Positions 31,780-39,234 of a stretch of DNA of 64,000 nt are shown here, piece by piece. How positions within the stretch are numbered: the first letter of the stretch is position 1; the number at the start of each line of letters is the position of its first letter. Source of the stretch: Nakamurella lactea DSM 19367. GTDB lineage: Bacteria; Actinomycetota; Actinomycetes; Mycobacteriales; Nakamurellaceae. Made by a program: the position numbers and the translations under genes. The stretch covers positions 310,001 through 374,000 of the forward strand of contig NZ_AUFT01000005.1 in the NCBI RefSeq assembly GCF_000426645.1. Reading direction: 5' to 3'. The notes under the pieces are model-generated. The model did not search any database. It saw only the letters and a list, made by a program, of their open reading frames with translations, and was not told the DNA's origin.

Positions 31780-32763
31780 ATGCAGATTCGTCGTCTCGGT
31801 TCCACTGGACTGTCGGTGTCCGGGCTCGGCCTCGGCACCATGAGCTGGGGCCGAGACACCGACGCAGACGCGGCAGCCGGCCAACTCGAGGCGTTCGTCG
31901 CCGCCGGCGGCACGCTGATCGACACCTCGAACGTCTACGGCGACGGTGACGCGGAGTCGATCATCGGGACGCTGGTCCCGGACGTGATCCCCAGGGATTC
32001 GGTGGTGCTGGCGACCACCACCGTCGGCGTGGGTTCCGGCCGGGGCTCGCTGCTCCGGGCGCTGGACGCCTCGTTGCGCCGGCTGGGCACCGACCGGGTC
32101 GACCTGTGGCAGGTGCACGGTTTCGATCCGACCGTGCCGATCGAGGAGACCTGTTCGGCGCTGCAGGCGGCGGTCAGCAGCGGTCGCGCCGGCTATGTCG
32201 GGGTCTCCGGGCACGGCGCCTGGCAGGCGGCAACGGTCGCCACCTGGATGCGCTCGCTGGGCATCTCGCTGGCGTCCGTGGAGACCGAGTACTCATTGCT
32301 GGAGCGCGGGCCGGAGCCGGACCTGCTGCCGGCTGCCGCGTCGCACGGGCTGGGAGTGCTGGCCTGGGCGCCGCTGGGTCGCGGGGTGCTGACCGGCAAA
32401 TACCGGCACGGCACGCCGGCCGACTCGCGTGGCGCATCGCCGCACTACGCGCGCTACGTCGGACGTCATCGCAGTGAGGTGTCCTCCCGGATCGTCGAGG
32501 CGGTCGCCACCGCGGCCGATGGGCTGGGAACCTCGCCGCTGGCGGTGGCCTGCGCCTGGGTGCGCGACCGCCCGGGCGTGACCTCAGCGGTGATCGGTGC
32601 CCGGGACCCAGCGCAGTTGCTCGGTTCGCTGGCCGCCGACGAGGTGGTGCTGCCGGATTCGATCAGGGCGGCGTTGGACGACGTGTCCAGCGGACTGGAC
32701 GAGGAGACCGGCGGCGCCGTGCTCGAGGACGGCCCGGACGACAACGGGGCCCCGGCCGGCTGA
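31780..32763 (+). CDS. Aldo/keto reductase-family protein with altered catalytic lysine
   Basis: 327-residue NADPH-dependent AKR fold (MQIRRLGSTGLSVSGLGLGTMSWG). Catalytic Asp48 and Tyr53 (IDTSNVYG) and His113 (WQVHGFD) are present. The usual Lys of the tetrad in the LATK position is Thr80 (VVLATTTVG). That change could reduce reductase activity or mark a ligand-binding role. The stop overlaps the helicase start (TGATG). Confidence 0.88.
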   Translation: MQIRRLGSTGLSVSGLGLGTMSWGRDTDADAAAGQLEAFVAAGGTLIDTSNVYGDGDAESIIGTLVPDVIPRDSVVLATTTVGVGSGRGSLLRALDASLRRLGTDRVDLWQVHGFDPTVPIEETCSALQAAVSSGRAGYVGVSGHGAWQAATVATWMRSLGISLASVETEYSLLERGPEPDLLPAAASHGLGVLAWAPLGRGVLTGKYRHGTPADSRGASPHYARYVGRHRSEVSSRIVEAVATAADGLGTSPLAVACAWVRDRPGVTSAVIGARDPAQLLGSLAADEVVLPDSIRAALDDVSSGLDEETGGAVLEDGPDDNGAPAG

Positions 32764-34670
32764 TGTCGACCGTGAATGACGCACGTCGGTCGGGAGCCGG
32801 CTCGATCTTCGACGAGTTCTGCGCCGCCGGCCTGTGGTCCGGGGTCGGGCCGGCGGTGGCCAAGACGATGCGGGACGCAGGTATCACCGGGCCGGCGGCG
32901 GTGACGGTGCAGGCGCTGGCGGCGCTGCCGAAATTCACCGCCAAACGAGCGGATCGGCTGTACAACGCCTGGGTGGGCGCCGGGCACCTGTGGGAGCTGG
33001 CCGGAATCCTGGTGCCATTGGGACTGCCGGCGCGCTGGGCGCTGCGGTTGGTCGACGCCCTCGGCGACGGGGCGATGGCGGCGCTGCAGATCGATCCCTG
33101 GCGACTGCTGGTGCTGCCCGAGTCCACCGTGCAACAGGCCGATCGGCTGGCCAGGGCACTGGACCCGGCCGTCCGGCAGGACGACCCGCGGCGTGGTGCC
33201 GCCCTGGTCGACTGGGTGCTGGCCAGGTTCGCCCGGGACGGCCACACCGCGGCACCGGCCGATGTGGTGGCCGACGCGCTGCGCTCCTACGGGGTCGATG
33301 TCGAGGCCGGAGTGCGCGCGGCCCTCGCCGGTGACCGGGTCGCCGAGGTGCCGGATCCGACTGCCGCCGGCGAGCAGTGGATCGCCCGGAAAGCATTGTG
33401 GGAGGCCGAGTCCGCCATCGCAGCTGGATTGAAACGGCTGGCCGCGGAAGCGAAGCCGTTGGCCAAGCCCGGAGCAGTGAAGGCCGCGGCGAAGGGCCTG
33501 GACGAGGTCCAGGCCGGTGCGGTGGCGCACGCCGCCGAACACGGCGTCAGCCTGCTCACCGGCGGTCCGGGAACCGGCAAGAGCCGTACCATCGCCGCCG
33601 TCGTCGCCGTCTGCCGGGCGGCCGGGGTGGAGCTGGCGCTGGCCGCCCCGACCGGGCGGGCGGCGAAGCGGCTCGAGGAGCTCGCCGGGCACCCGGCCAC
33701 TACCATCCACCGGCTGCTGGGTGCCCGCCCCGGCATCGCCGAGTTCACCTACAACGCCGACAATCCGCTGCCGGCCCAGCTGGTGGTGGTCGACGAGGCG
33801 TCGATGCTGGACGTGGAATTGGCCGCCGCACTGATCGCCGCGCTCGCCACGTCCGCCCACCTGGTGATCGTCGGTGACCCGGCGCAGCTGCCCTCGATCG
33901 GGCCCGGACGGGTGCTCGGCGACCTGGTGGACGCCGGTGCGGTGCCGGTCACCGAACTCAGCCGGCTGTACCGGCAGAGCACCGGTGGTGCGATCGCCCG
34001 GTTGGCCGCCGCGGTCCGCGGCGGTGAGCTCCCGGTGGTGGACGATCCGGACCACGAAGTGGTGGTCGTGCCCAGCCGCGGATCGGCCGAGGGCGCCCAT
34101 CGGGTGATCCAGCTGGTGACCGACTCGATCCCCCGGGTGTTCGGGGTCCTGCCCGCTGAACTACAGGTGGTCACGCCGGTGCACGGCGGCCCGGCGGGGA
34201 CCCAGGCGCTCAACCGCGAACTGAAGCGGGCACTCAACCCTGGGCCGGGTTCGGTCCGCGGGTTCGACGTCGGCGACCGGGTGGTGGCCACCGCCAACCA
34301 TCTGGATGCCTCCCCCGCCGGCTACGCCAACGGCGAGGTCGGCACCGTGCTGTCGACGGGCGAGAAGTCCGTGCGGGTGGCGTTCACCGCCGGCGAATCC
34401 GACATCGCCGGCAAGGCGCTCGGCGACCTGCTGCACGGCTGGGCGATCACCGTGCACCGTGCCCAGGGCTCGGAGTGGGACGCCGTGGTAGCGGTGATGC
34501 CGCCGGAGGCCGGCGCGATGCTCTCCCGGCCGTTGATCTACACCGCGCTGACCAGGGCGAAACGCCACCTGTCGGTGGTGCATGCCGCCGGTCCGGCGCT
34601 GGCCAGGGCGGTCCGGCAGATCGGCGCCAGGCCGCGCCGGACGCTGTTGCAGCACCTGATGTCGGGCTGA
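32763..34670 (+). CDS. RecD2-like ATP-dependent DNA helicase
   Basis: Superfamily 1B helicase of 635 residues. The N-terminal ~240 residues contain helix-hairpin-helix-like repeats (GVGPAVAKTMRDAGI). The motor has Walker A GGPGTGKS (267-274), motif II VVDEASMLD, motif III GDPAQLPSIGPG, motif IV ELSRLYRQS, and motifs V/VI AITVHRAQGSEWDAV and YTALTRAKRHLSVV. It is shorter than canonical RecD2 (~740) but carries all motor motifs. It is not linked to recBC. The role is probably repair or replication-fork processing. Confidence 0.9.
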   Translation: MSTVNDARRSGAGSIFDEFCAAGLWSGVGPAVAKTMRDAGITGPAAVTVQALAALPKFTAKRADRLYNAWVGAGHLWELAGILVPLGLPARWALRLVDALGDGAMAALQIDPWRLLVLPESTVQQADRLARALDPAVRQDDPRRGAALVDWVLARFARDGHTAAPADVVADALRSYGVDVEAGVRAALAGDRVAEVPDPTAAGEQWIARKALWEAESAIAAGLKRLAAEAKPLAKPGAVKAAAKGLDEVQAGAVAHAAEHGVSLLTGGPGTGKSRTIAAVVAVCRAAGVELALAAPTGRAAKRLEELAGHPATTIHRLLGARPGIAEFTYNADNPLPAQLVVVDEASMLDVELAAALIAALATSAHLVIVGDPAQLPSIGPGRVLGDLVDAGAVPVTELSRLYRQSTGGAIARLAAAVRGGELPVVDDPDHEVVVVPSRGSAEGAHRVIQLVTDSIPRVFGVLPAELQVVTPVHGGPAGTQALNRELKRALNPGPGSVRGFDVGDRVVATANHLDASPAGYANGEVGTVLSTGEKSVRVAFTAGESDIAGKALGDLLHGWAITVHRAQGSEWDAVVAVMPPEAGAMLSRPLIYTALTRAKRHLSVVHAAGPALARAVRQIGARPRRTLLQHLMSG

Positions 34671-34862
34671 CCTGCGGCCCCCTGCCGACGATCATGGCTC
34701 GCCGCCAGGCAGAACGGACAATTGACCGGCGTTTCGCGGGCAGATCGCCATGGGTCAACTCCTGAACCGGGGCAAGATCGTTGCACACTGGTGGCTTGCC
34801 ACCGGCGATCCGGCGCCGGGCCCAGCTCCGCCCGTCGCCGGACCCGACAGAAATGAGGTGCG

Positions 34863-35066
34863 ATGGCGGCGACGGACGACTACGAATACGCACCGCTGCG
34901 GCTGGACCCGACGGTGTCGCGGTCGTCGGCCACCACCATGCTGGCCATCCATGCCGAGTACTCCGGGTGGGAGCTCGCCAGGGTGCTGCTGTTCCCAGAC
35001 GGCACCCGCCGGGTCTGGCTGCGTCGCCGGCGTCGGCCGGGCCTGGTGCCCGGACCGTCGTCCTGA
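34863..35066 (+). CDS. DUF5703-family small protein
   Basis: 67 residues: MAATDDYEYAPLRL, then AIHAEYSGWELARVLLFPDG and VWLRRRRRP. This fits the small actinobacterial DUF5703 family (YEY-PLRL...GWEL-RV), of unknown function, which is often next to AzlC/AzlD and M20 peptidase genes as here. The start has a GAGG box 8 bases upstream. The 192-base spacer before it shows only a short hairpin near 34790 (GGTGG/CCACC). Confidence 0.75.
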   Translation: MAATDDYEYAPLRLDPTVSRSSATTMLAIHAEYSGWELARVLLFPDGTRRVWLRRRRRPGLVPGPSS

Positions 35067-35089
35067 ACGTCCGGCTCTAACATCGTCGG

Positions 35090-35812
35090 GTGGATTCCTC
35101 CCCCGAGGTCTGGCGCCTGGAACGACGCGGCATCCTGCGGGATTCGGTGGGCGTGGGGATAGCCACCGGTGCCTATGCGATCTCGTTCGGGGCGCTCTCA
35201 CTGACGGCCGGGCTCAGTGTGCTGCAGGCCATGGTGCTGTCGCTGTTCATGTTCACCGGCGGATCCCAATTCGGGTTGATCGGGGTGTTGGCCGGTGGCG
35301 GGTCACCCTGGGCGGGAGCCGCCACCGCGGTGATGCTCGGTTCCCGCAACGCCCTGTACGGCCTGCGGCTGGCGCCGATCCTTGATCTTCGCGGGTGGCG
35401 CCGGATGCTGGCCGCCCAGTTGGTGATCGACGAGTCGAGCGCGATGTCGATGGGTCGGTCCGGCGACCGCGGGGCCAGGGCCGGTTTCTACGGCACCGGG
35501 CTGGCGGTCTTCGTGTTGTGGAACCTGGGCACGTTGATCGGCGCGGTCGGTGCCGCAGCACTGTCCGACCCGCGGGTGCTCGGCATGGACGCGGCCGCGC
35601 CCGCCGCCTTCCTGGCCCTGCTGGCGCCGCGGATTCGGAGCCGGGAATCGTGGGCGCTGGCGTTGGCCGCCGCGCTGGTGGCCCTGCTGGCCACCCCGTT
35701 CGTGCCGCCCGGCATCCCGATCCTGATCGCCGCCGCGGTCGGGGTCGCATTCGGGCTACGGCGGCCACCGGCGGCGGGCAGCGGTTCCCGGCCGGCCAGG
35801 GTGGCGCGGTGA
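35090..35812 (+). CDS. azlC: AzlC-family branched-chain amino acid exporter, large subunit
   Basis: 240-residue membrane protein with about 7-8 hydrophobic helices, beginning GVGIATGAYAISFGALSLTAG and with the family motif MFTGGSQFGLIGVLAGGGSP. AzlC and AzlD form a two-part exporter of branched-chain amino acids or related compounds. GTG start. The 3' end overlaps azlD (GTGA). Confidence 0.9.
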   Translation: MDSSPEVWRLERRGILRDSVGVGIATGAYAISFGALSLTAGLSVLQAMVLSLFMFTGGSQFGLIGVLAGGGSPWAGAATAVMLGSRNALYGLRLAPILDLRGWRRMLAAQLVIDESSAMSMGRSGDRGARAGFYGTGLAVFVLWNLGTLIGAVGAAALSDPRVLGMDAAAPAAFLALLAPRIRSRESWALALAAALVALLATPFVPPGIPILIAAAVGVAFGLRRPPAAGSGSRPARVAR

Positions 35813-36120
35813 TCTGGGCGGCGATCCTGGTCGGCTGTGCCGGTTGCTTCGCCTTCAAATGGGCCGGACTGTCGGTGCCTGCGTCCGTGCTGGCGAACCG
35901 GACCGCGCAGCGCATCGCCGCGCTGCTGCCGATCGCGCTGTTGGCGGCCCTGATCGCCACCCAGACCTTCGGCGCCGGTCAGCACCTGGTGCTGGATGCT
36001 CGCGTTGCCGGAGTCGCGGTGGCCGCGGTCGCCGCCTGGCGGCGCTGGCCGTTCCTGGTCATCGTCGTGCTGGCCGCCGGCACCGCAGCGGTATTGCGGC
36101 TGCTGGTGCCCGGCAGCTGA
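35809..36120 (+). CDS. azlD: AzlD-family exporter, small subunit
   Basis: 103 residues with four hydrophobic helices (VIWAAILVGCAGCFAFKWAG..., IAALLPIALLAALIATQTF..., VAGVAVAAVAAW, FLVIVVLAAGTAAVLRLL). This is the standard AzlD layout. It starts with GTG overlapping the azlC stop by 4 bases, so the two are coupled. Confidence 0.88.
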   Translation: MIWAAILVGCAGCFAFKWAGLSVPASVLANRTAQRIAALLPIALLAALIATQTFGAGQHLVLDARVAGVAVAAVAAWRRWPFLVIVVLAAGTAAVLRLLVPGS

Positions 36121-36166
36121 ACCGCCGTCAGCCGCCGTCAGCCGTCGGCCGGCCGCCGGTCCGGCC

Positions 36167-37474
36167 TCAGCAGTTGACCAACAGCCGATCCAGCACCCGG
36201 ACGCCGAATCGGAGGGCATCCACCGGCACCCGCTCGTCGACCCCGTGGAACAGTGACGAGAAGTCCAGATCGGCCGGTAGCCGCAACGGCGAGAAGCCAT
36301 AGCCGGCGATGTCCAACCGGGAGAACGCCTTGTTGTCCGTGCCCCCGGAGAGCATGTACGGGATCGGGTGACCGTTGTCGTCCTCGTGCCGGATCGCGGC
36401 CTTCATCGCCTCGACCAGAGCCCCCTCCCACGGGTACTCCAGTGGCGGCGAGATGAACCAGTCGATGTCGACGCCGTCGCCGACGATCTCGGCGACCTCG
36501 GCCTTGAACGAGTCGACCTGACCGGGCAACACCCGGCAGTCGACGGTGGCCTGGGCGGTCGACGGGATGACGTTCGCCTTGTAGCCGGCGCTGAGCATGG
36601 TCGGGTTCGCGGTGTTCCGCAGGGTGGCATTGACGATCTTGGACACCGGGCCGAGCTTGCCGATGGCGCCCTCGAGATCGTCGTCCGGGAACTCCATCCC
36701 GGTCAGCTCGGTGACGGCGGCCAGGAACGCATCGACCGTGGCCGTGCGGGAGATCGGGAACTCGTGCCGACCGAGCCGGGCGACGGCCTCGGCGATCCGG
36801 GTCACCGCGTTGTCCTCGGCGATCATCGAGCCGTGGCCGGCCTTGCCGGTGGCCGTCAGCGTCGCCCACGCGACGCCCTTCTCCGCGGCGGCCACCAGGT
36901 AGGCGCGCCGCTCCGGGTCGACGTTGATCGAGAACCCGCCCACCTCGCTGATCGCCTCGGTCGCCCCGGTGAACCATTCGGGCCGGTGGTCGACCAGCCA
37001 CTCCGCGCCGTAGACACCGCCCGCCTCCTCATCCGAGACGAAACAGAAGATCAGGTCGCGGGGTGGGATCACGTTGCGCCGCTTGAGATCTCGGGCCACC
37101 GCCAACGTCATCGCCACCATGTCCTTCATGTCGACGGCGCCGCGCCCCCAGACATAGCCGTCCTGGACGGCGCCGGAGAACGGGTCGACCGTCCACTCGG
37201 CAGCGTTCGCCGGCACCACGTCGACGTGACCGTGGATCAACAGCGCCCCGCGCGACGGGTCGGCGCCGGCGAGCCGGGCAACCACGTTGCCCCTGCCGGG
37301 TACCGATTCTGCGTATTCGGTCCGGTAGCCCACCTCCTCCAGCTTCTGCTGGATGTACTTCGCGGCGACCGCCTCCTGATCGCCGATCGTCGAGGGGTCC
37401 CCGGTGTTGACCGACGGGATGCGGATCAGGTCGCTGCAGAGGTCGACGACCTCGTCTTCGGCTGTGCTCGTCAT
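36167..37474 (-). CDS. M20-family metallopeptidase
   Basis: 435-residue zinc peptidase of the M20/M25/M40 group (ArgE/DapE/CPG2-like). Zinc ligands and catalytic residues are visible in LLIHGHVDVVP (His, Asp), WGRGAVDMKDM (bridging Asp), SDEEAGG (catalytic Glu-Glu) and SGGTDNKAFS near the C-terminus. The lid domain lies between about residues 190 and 310. It could be a dipeptidase or N-acyl amino acid hydrolase. It is convergent with azlD. Confidence 0.92.
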   Translation of the reverse strand: MTSTAEDEVVDLCSDLIRIPSVNTGDPSTIGDQEAVAAKYIQQKLEEVGYRTEYAESVPGRGNVVARLAGADPSRGALLIHGHVDVVPANAAEWTVDPFSGAVQDGYVWGRGAVDMKDMVAMTLAVARDLKRRNVIPPRDLIFCFVSDEEAGGVYGAEWLVDHRPEWFTGATEAISEVGGFSINVDPERRAYLVAAAEKGVAWATLTATGKAGHGSMIAEDNAVTRIAEAVARLGRHEFPISRTATVDAFLAAVTELTGMEFPDDDLEGAIGKLGPVSKIVNATLRNTANPTMLSAGYKANVIPSTAQATVDCRVLPGQVDSFKAEVAEIVGDGVDIDWFISPPLEYPWEGALVEAMKAAIRHEDDNGHPIPYMLSGGTDNKAFSRLDIAGYGFSPLRLPADLDFSSLFHGVDERVPVDALRFGVRVLDRLLVNC

Positions 37475-37545
37475 GGTGGTGTTCCTATCACCACGTCGGG
37501 CCGCGACCGCCGGTCAGGGTCAGTAGCGCCCACCACCGGTCGAGC

Positions 37546-39096
37546 TCAGCCGACCCAACGATGCCAGTATTCGGTGGACACCGCGAGGTAGCTCGTCACC
37601 GAGAAGATCCCGCGTCCCCGGATGTTGTCCTTGACGGCGGCATAGGTAGCCGCGTTGGCCGGGCGGCCCAGCATCGTCCGGTACAGCCGGTCGATCCACT
37701 GCTCGCGGAACGGCGCAGTGCCGGTCAGGGCGTCCACCGTCTTCGGCAGGCCGCGGGATCGCGCGACAGCGGTCCAGTGGTCGAGCTGAGCGGCGGTCGG
37801 CGACTGCCGCAGCACCGCCCGGAAGGTGGCCGCCGTCCAGGTTCTCAGGTTCTTGCCGGCCCGCGCGTAGGCGCTGGGCGAACCGCACACCGCCATGTAC
37901 AGGTCCTTGATGTTCCTGGTCGCCAGCCGCGCCGTCCACACCCGCAGACCGGTGGCATCCGCGTTGTGCCCCAGGCATTCCTGGTAGACCACATTCGTCA
38001 GCCGGCCGCGCCGGGCACCGGTGGTCGACAGGTCGTCGGCGACCTGCTTCTTGCTCCGGGAACCCTGCTGCAACGCCACCGACTGGACCGGCGAGGTGAC
38101 CTTGCGGGCCAGCAACTGTCGATACAGCGCCGAGGTGAACTTGTCCGCCTGCACCTTGGGATAGGTCGGGTACCGCGAGACATTCGCCGACGAACCGGCG
38201 ATCAGCTTCGCCGTGTACGTCGCGGTCGCCGGCATGGTGGCGTAGGTGCCGGGGTTGCCGGTCTGCAACACGGCGACCATGTACTTGCCGGTGAAGCCGA
38301 CGGAATGGATCGCATTGGGCTGGGACGTCCAGTTGTCGCCGCCCCAGCCCTGTTTGGATCCGGCGCCGGCGATGGCGTTGAACCCGAAGTTCTGGTTGAA
38401 CCCGTCACACCCGTTGTCGGTGGCCTGCACCATCGCCGGCATCAGCCACGGACCGACCAGCTGGTCCTTGCCGATCCGGTAGACCAACCGGGCCATGTCG
38501 TCGGCGGTGATCCTGGTCTTGCCCCAGTAACCGGGGTTGCCCGGGTTGTTGCTGGTGTGGGTCAGGCCGTACCTGGCGGCCATCTCCGGGACCGCGCTGT
38601 TGGTCCAGTAGGCGGAGGCGATGCCGTCGTCCGAGCACCGGATCATCTGCGTCAGCCGTGCACTCATGGTGGCGGACATCGAGCTGCCGTAGTGGACCCG
38701 GTAGTACGCGGCGATCATCAACTTGACGATCGATTCGCTGGCCACCTGAGTGCCGGCATTGCCGGTCCTGGCGAGCACCTTGCCGGTCTTGCGGTCCAGC
38801 ACCGCCAGGTAAGACGTGATGCCGCGGGCCGCGGAGTAGGCGGCGCCGGCGTTCACCGCCTGTTGCGGGGTCCTGGTGGCGGTGGTAGCAGCGGTGACCA
38901 CGGCCGATACCGCACGAGTCGCGGACGCCGGCGAGACCGCGGGCGCCGGGCCGGCCGGCTGCGCCGCCGCCGGGTCGACCACAACGGGGCTGACGGTGAA
39001 GCTCAGCGCGGCGACCGTGACCAACAGTGCCGAGCGGCGCCATCGGCCGGCCCGCCGGGCGGTCGGCGCGGGTGGGCGGCTCAGCGGATGCAGCAT
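37546..39096 (-). CDS. Secreted beta-lactamase/transpeptidase-like serine hydrolase with DUF4214 tail
   Basis: 516 residues. The N-terminal signal peptide has a hydrophobic core at ~22-38 (SALLVTVAALSFTVSP) with Ala-rich cleavage near 45. The hydrolase domain shows SxxK at Ser122-Lys125 (SESIVKL), an SDD triad-like motif at 155-157 (CSDDGIAS) and a KxG-like box near 248 (SKQGWGG). From ~340 to the end there are repeats typical of DUF4214 (FTSALYRQLLARK..., IDRLYRTMLGRPAN...). ATG at 39096 follows GGAGGT by 9 bases. The substrate is unknown; peptidoglycan or a secreted peptide is plausible. Confidence 0.75.
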   Translation of the reverse strand: MLHPLSRPPAPTARRAGRWRRSALLVTVAALSFTVSPVVVDPAAAQPAGPAPAVSPASATRAVSAVVTAATTATRTPQQAVNAGAAYSAARGITSYLAVLDRKTGKVLARTGNAGTQVASESIVKLMIAAYYRVHYGSSMSATMSARLTQMIRCSDDGIASAYWTNSAVPEMAARYGLTHTSNNPGNPGYWGKTRITADDMARLVYRIGKDQLVGPWLMPAMVQATDNGCDGFNQNFGFNAIAGAGSKQGWGGDNWTSQPNAIHSVGFTGKYMVAVLQTGNPGTYATMPATATYTAKLIAGSSANVSRYPTYPKVQADKFTSALYRQLLARKVTSPVQSVALQQGSRSKKQVADDLSTTGARRGRLTNVVYQECLGHNADATGLRVWTARLATRNIKDLYMAVCGSPSAYARAGKNLRTWTAATFRAVLRQSPTAAQLDHWTAVARSRGLPKTVDALTGTAPFREQWIDRLYRTMLGRPANAATYAAVKDNIRGRGIFSVTSYLAVSTEYWHRWVG

Positions 39097-39122
39097 CGTT
39101 CGGGTACCTCCGAGGTCTCGGC

Positions 39123-39149
39123 GGCCGCCGCCGCGGTACGGCGGCGGCC
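39123..39149 (-). terminator. Strong GC hairpin between sialidase and serine hydrolase genes
   Basis: Eleven-base perfect arms GGCCGCCGCCG (39123-39133) and CGGCGGCGGCC (39139-39149) with a 5-base loop lie 86 bases after the sialidase-like stop and 27 bases before the next ATG. No T-run follows. It could be a U-less terminator or a leader hairpin for the downstream gene. Confidence 0.5.
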
Positions 39150-39234
39150 CCGAGCATTGCACCACCGGCCGGCTCCGGCTGGCAATCCGACCCACGGGAC
39201 GGCGCCGGCCGTCGCACCAGGCCACCAATCGGCG

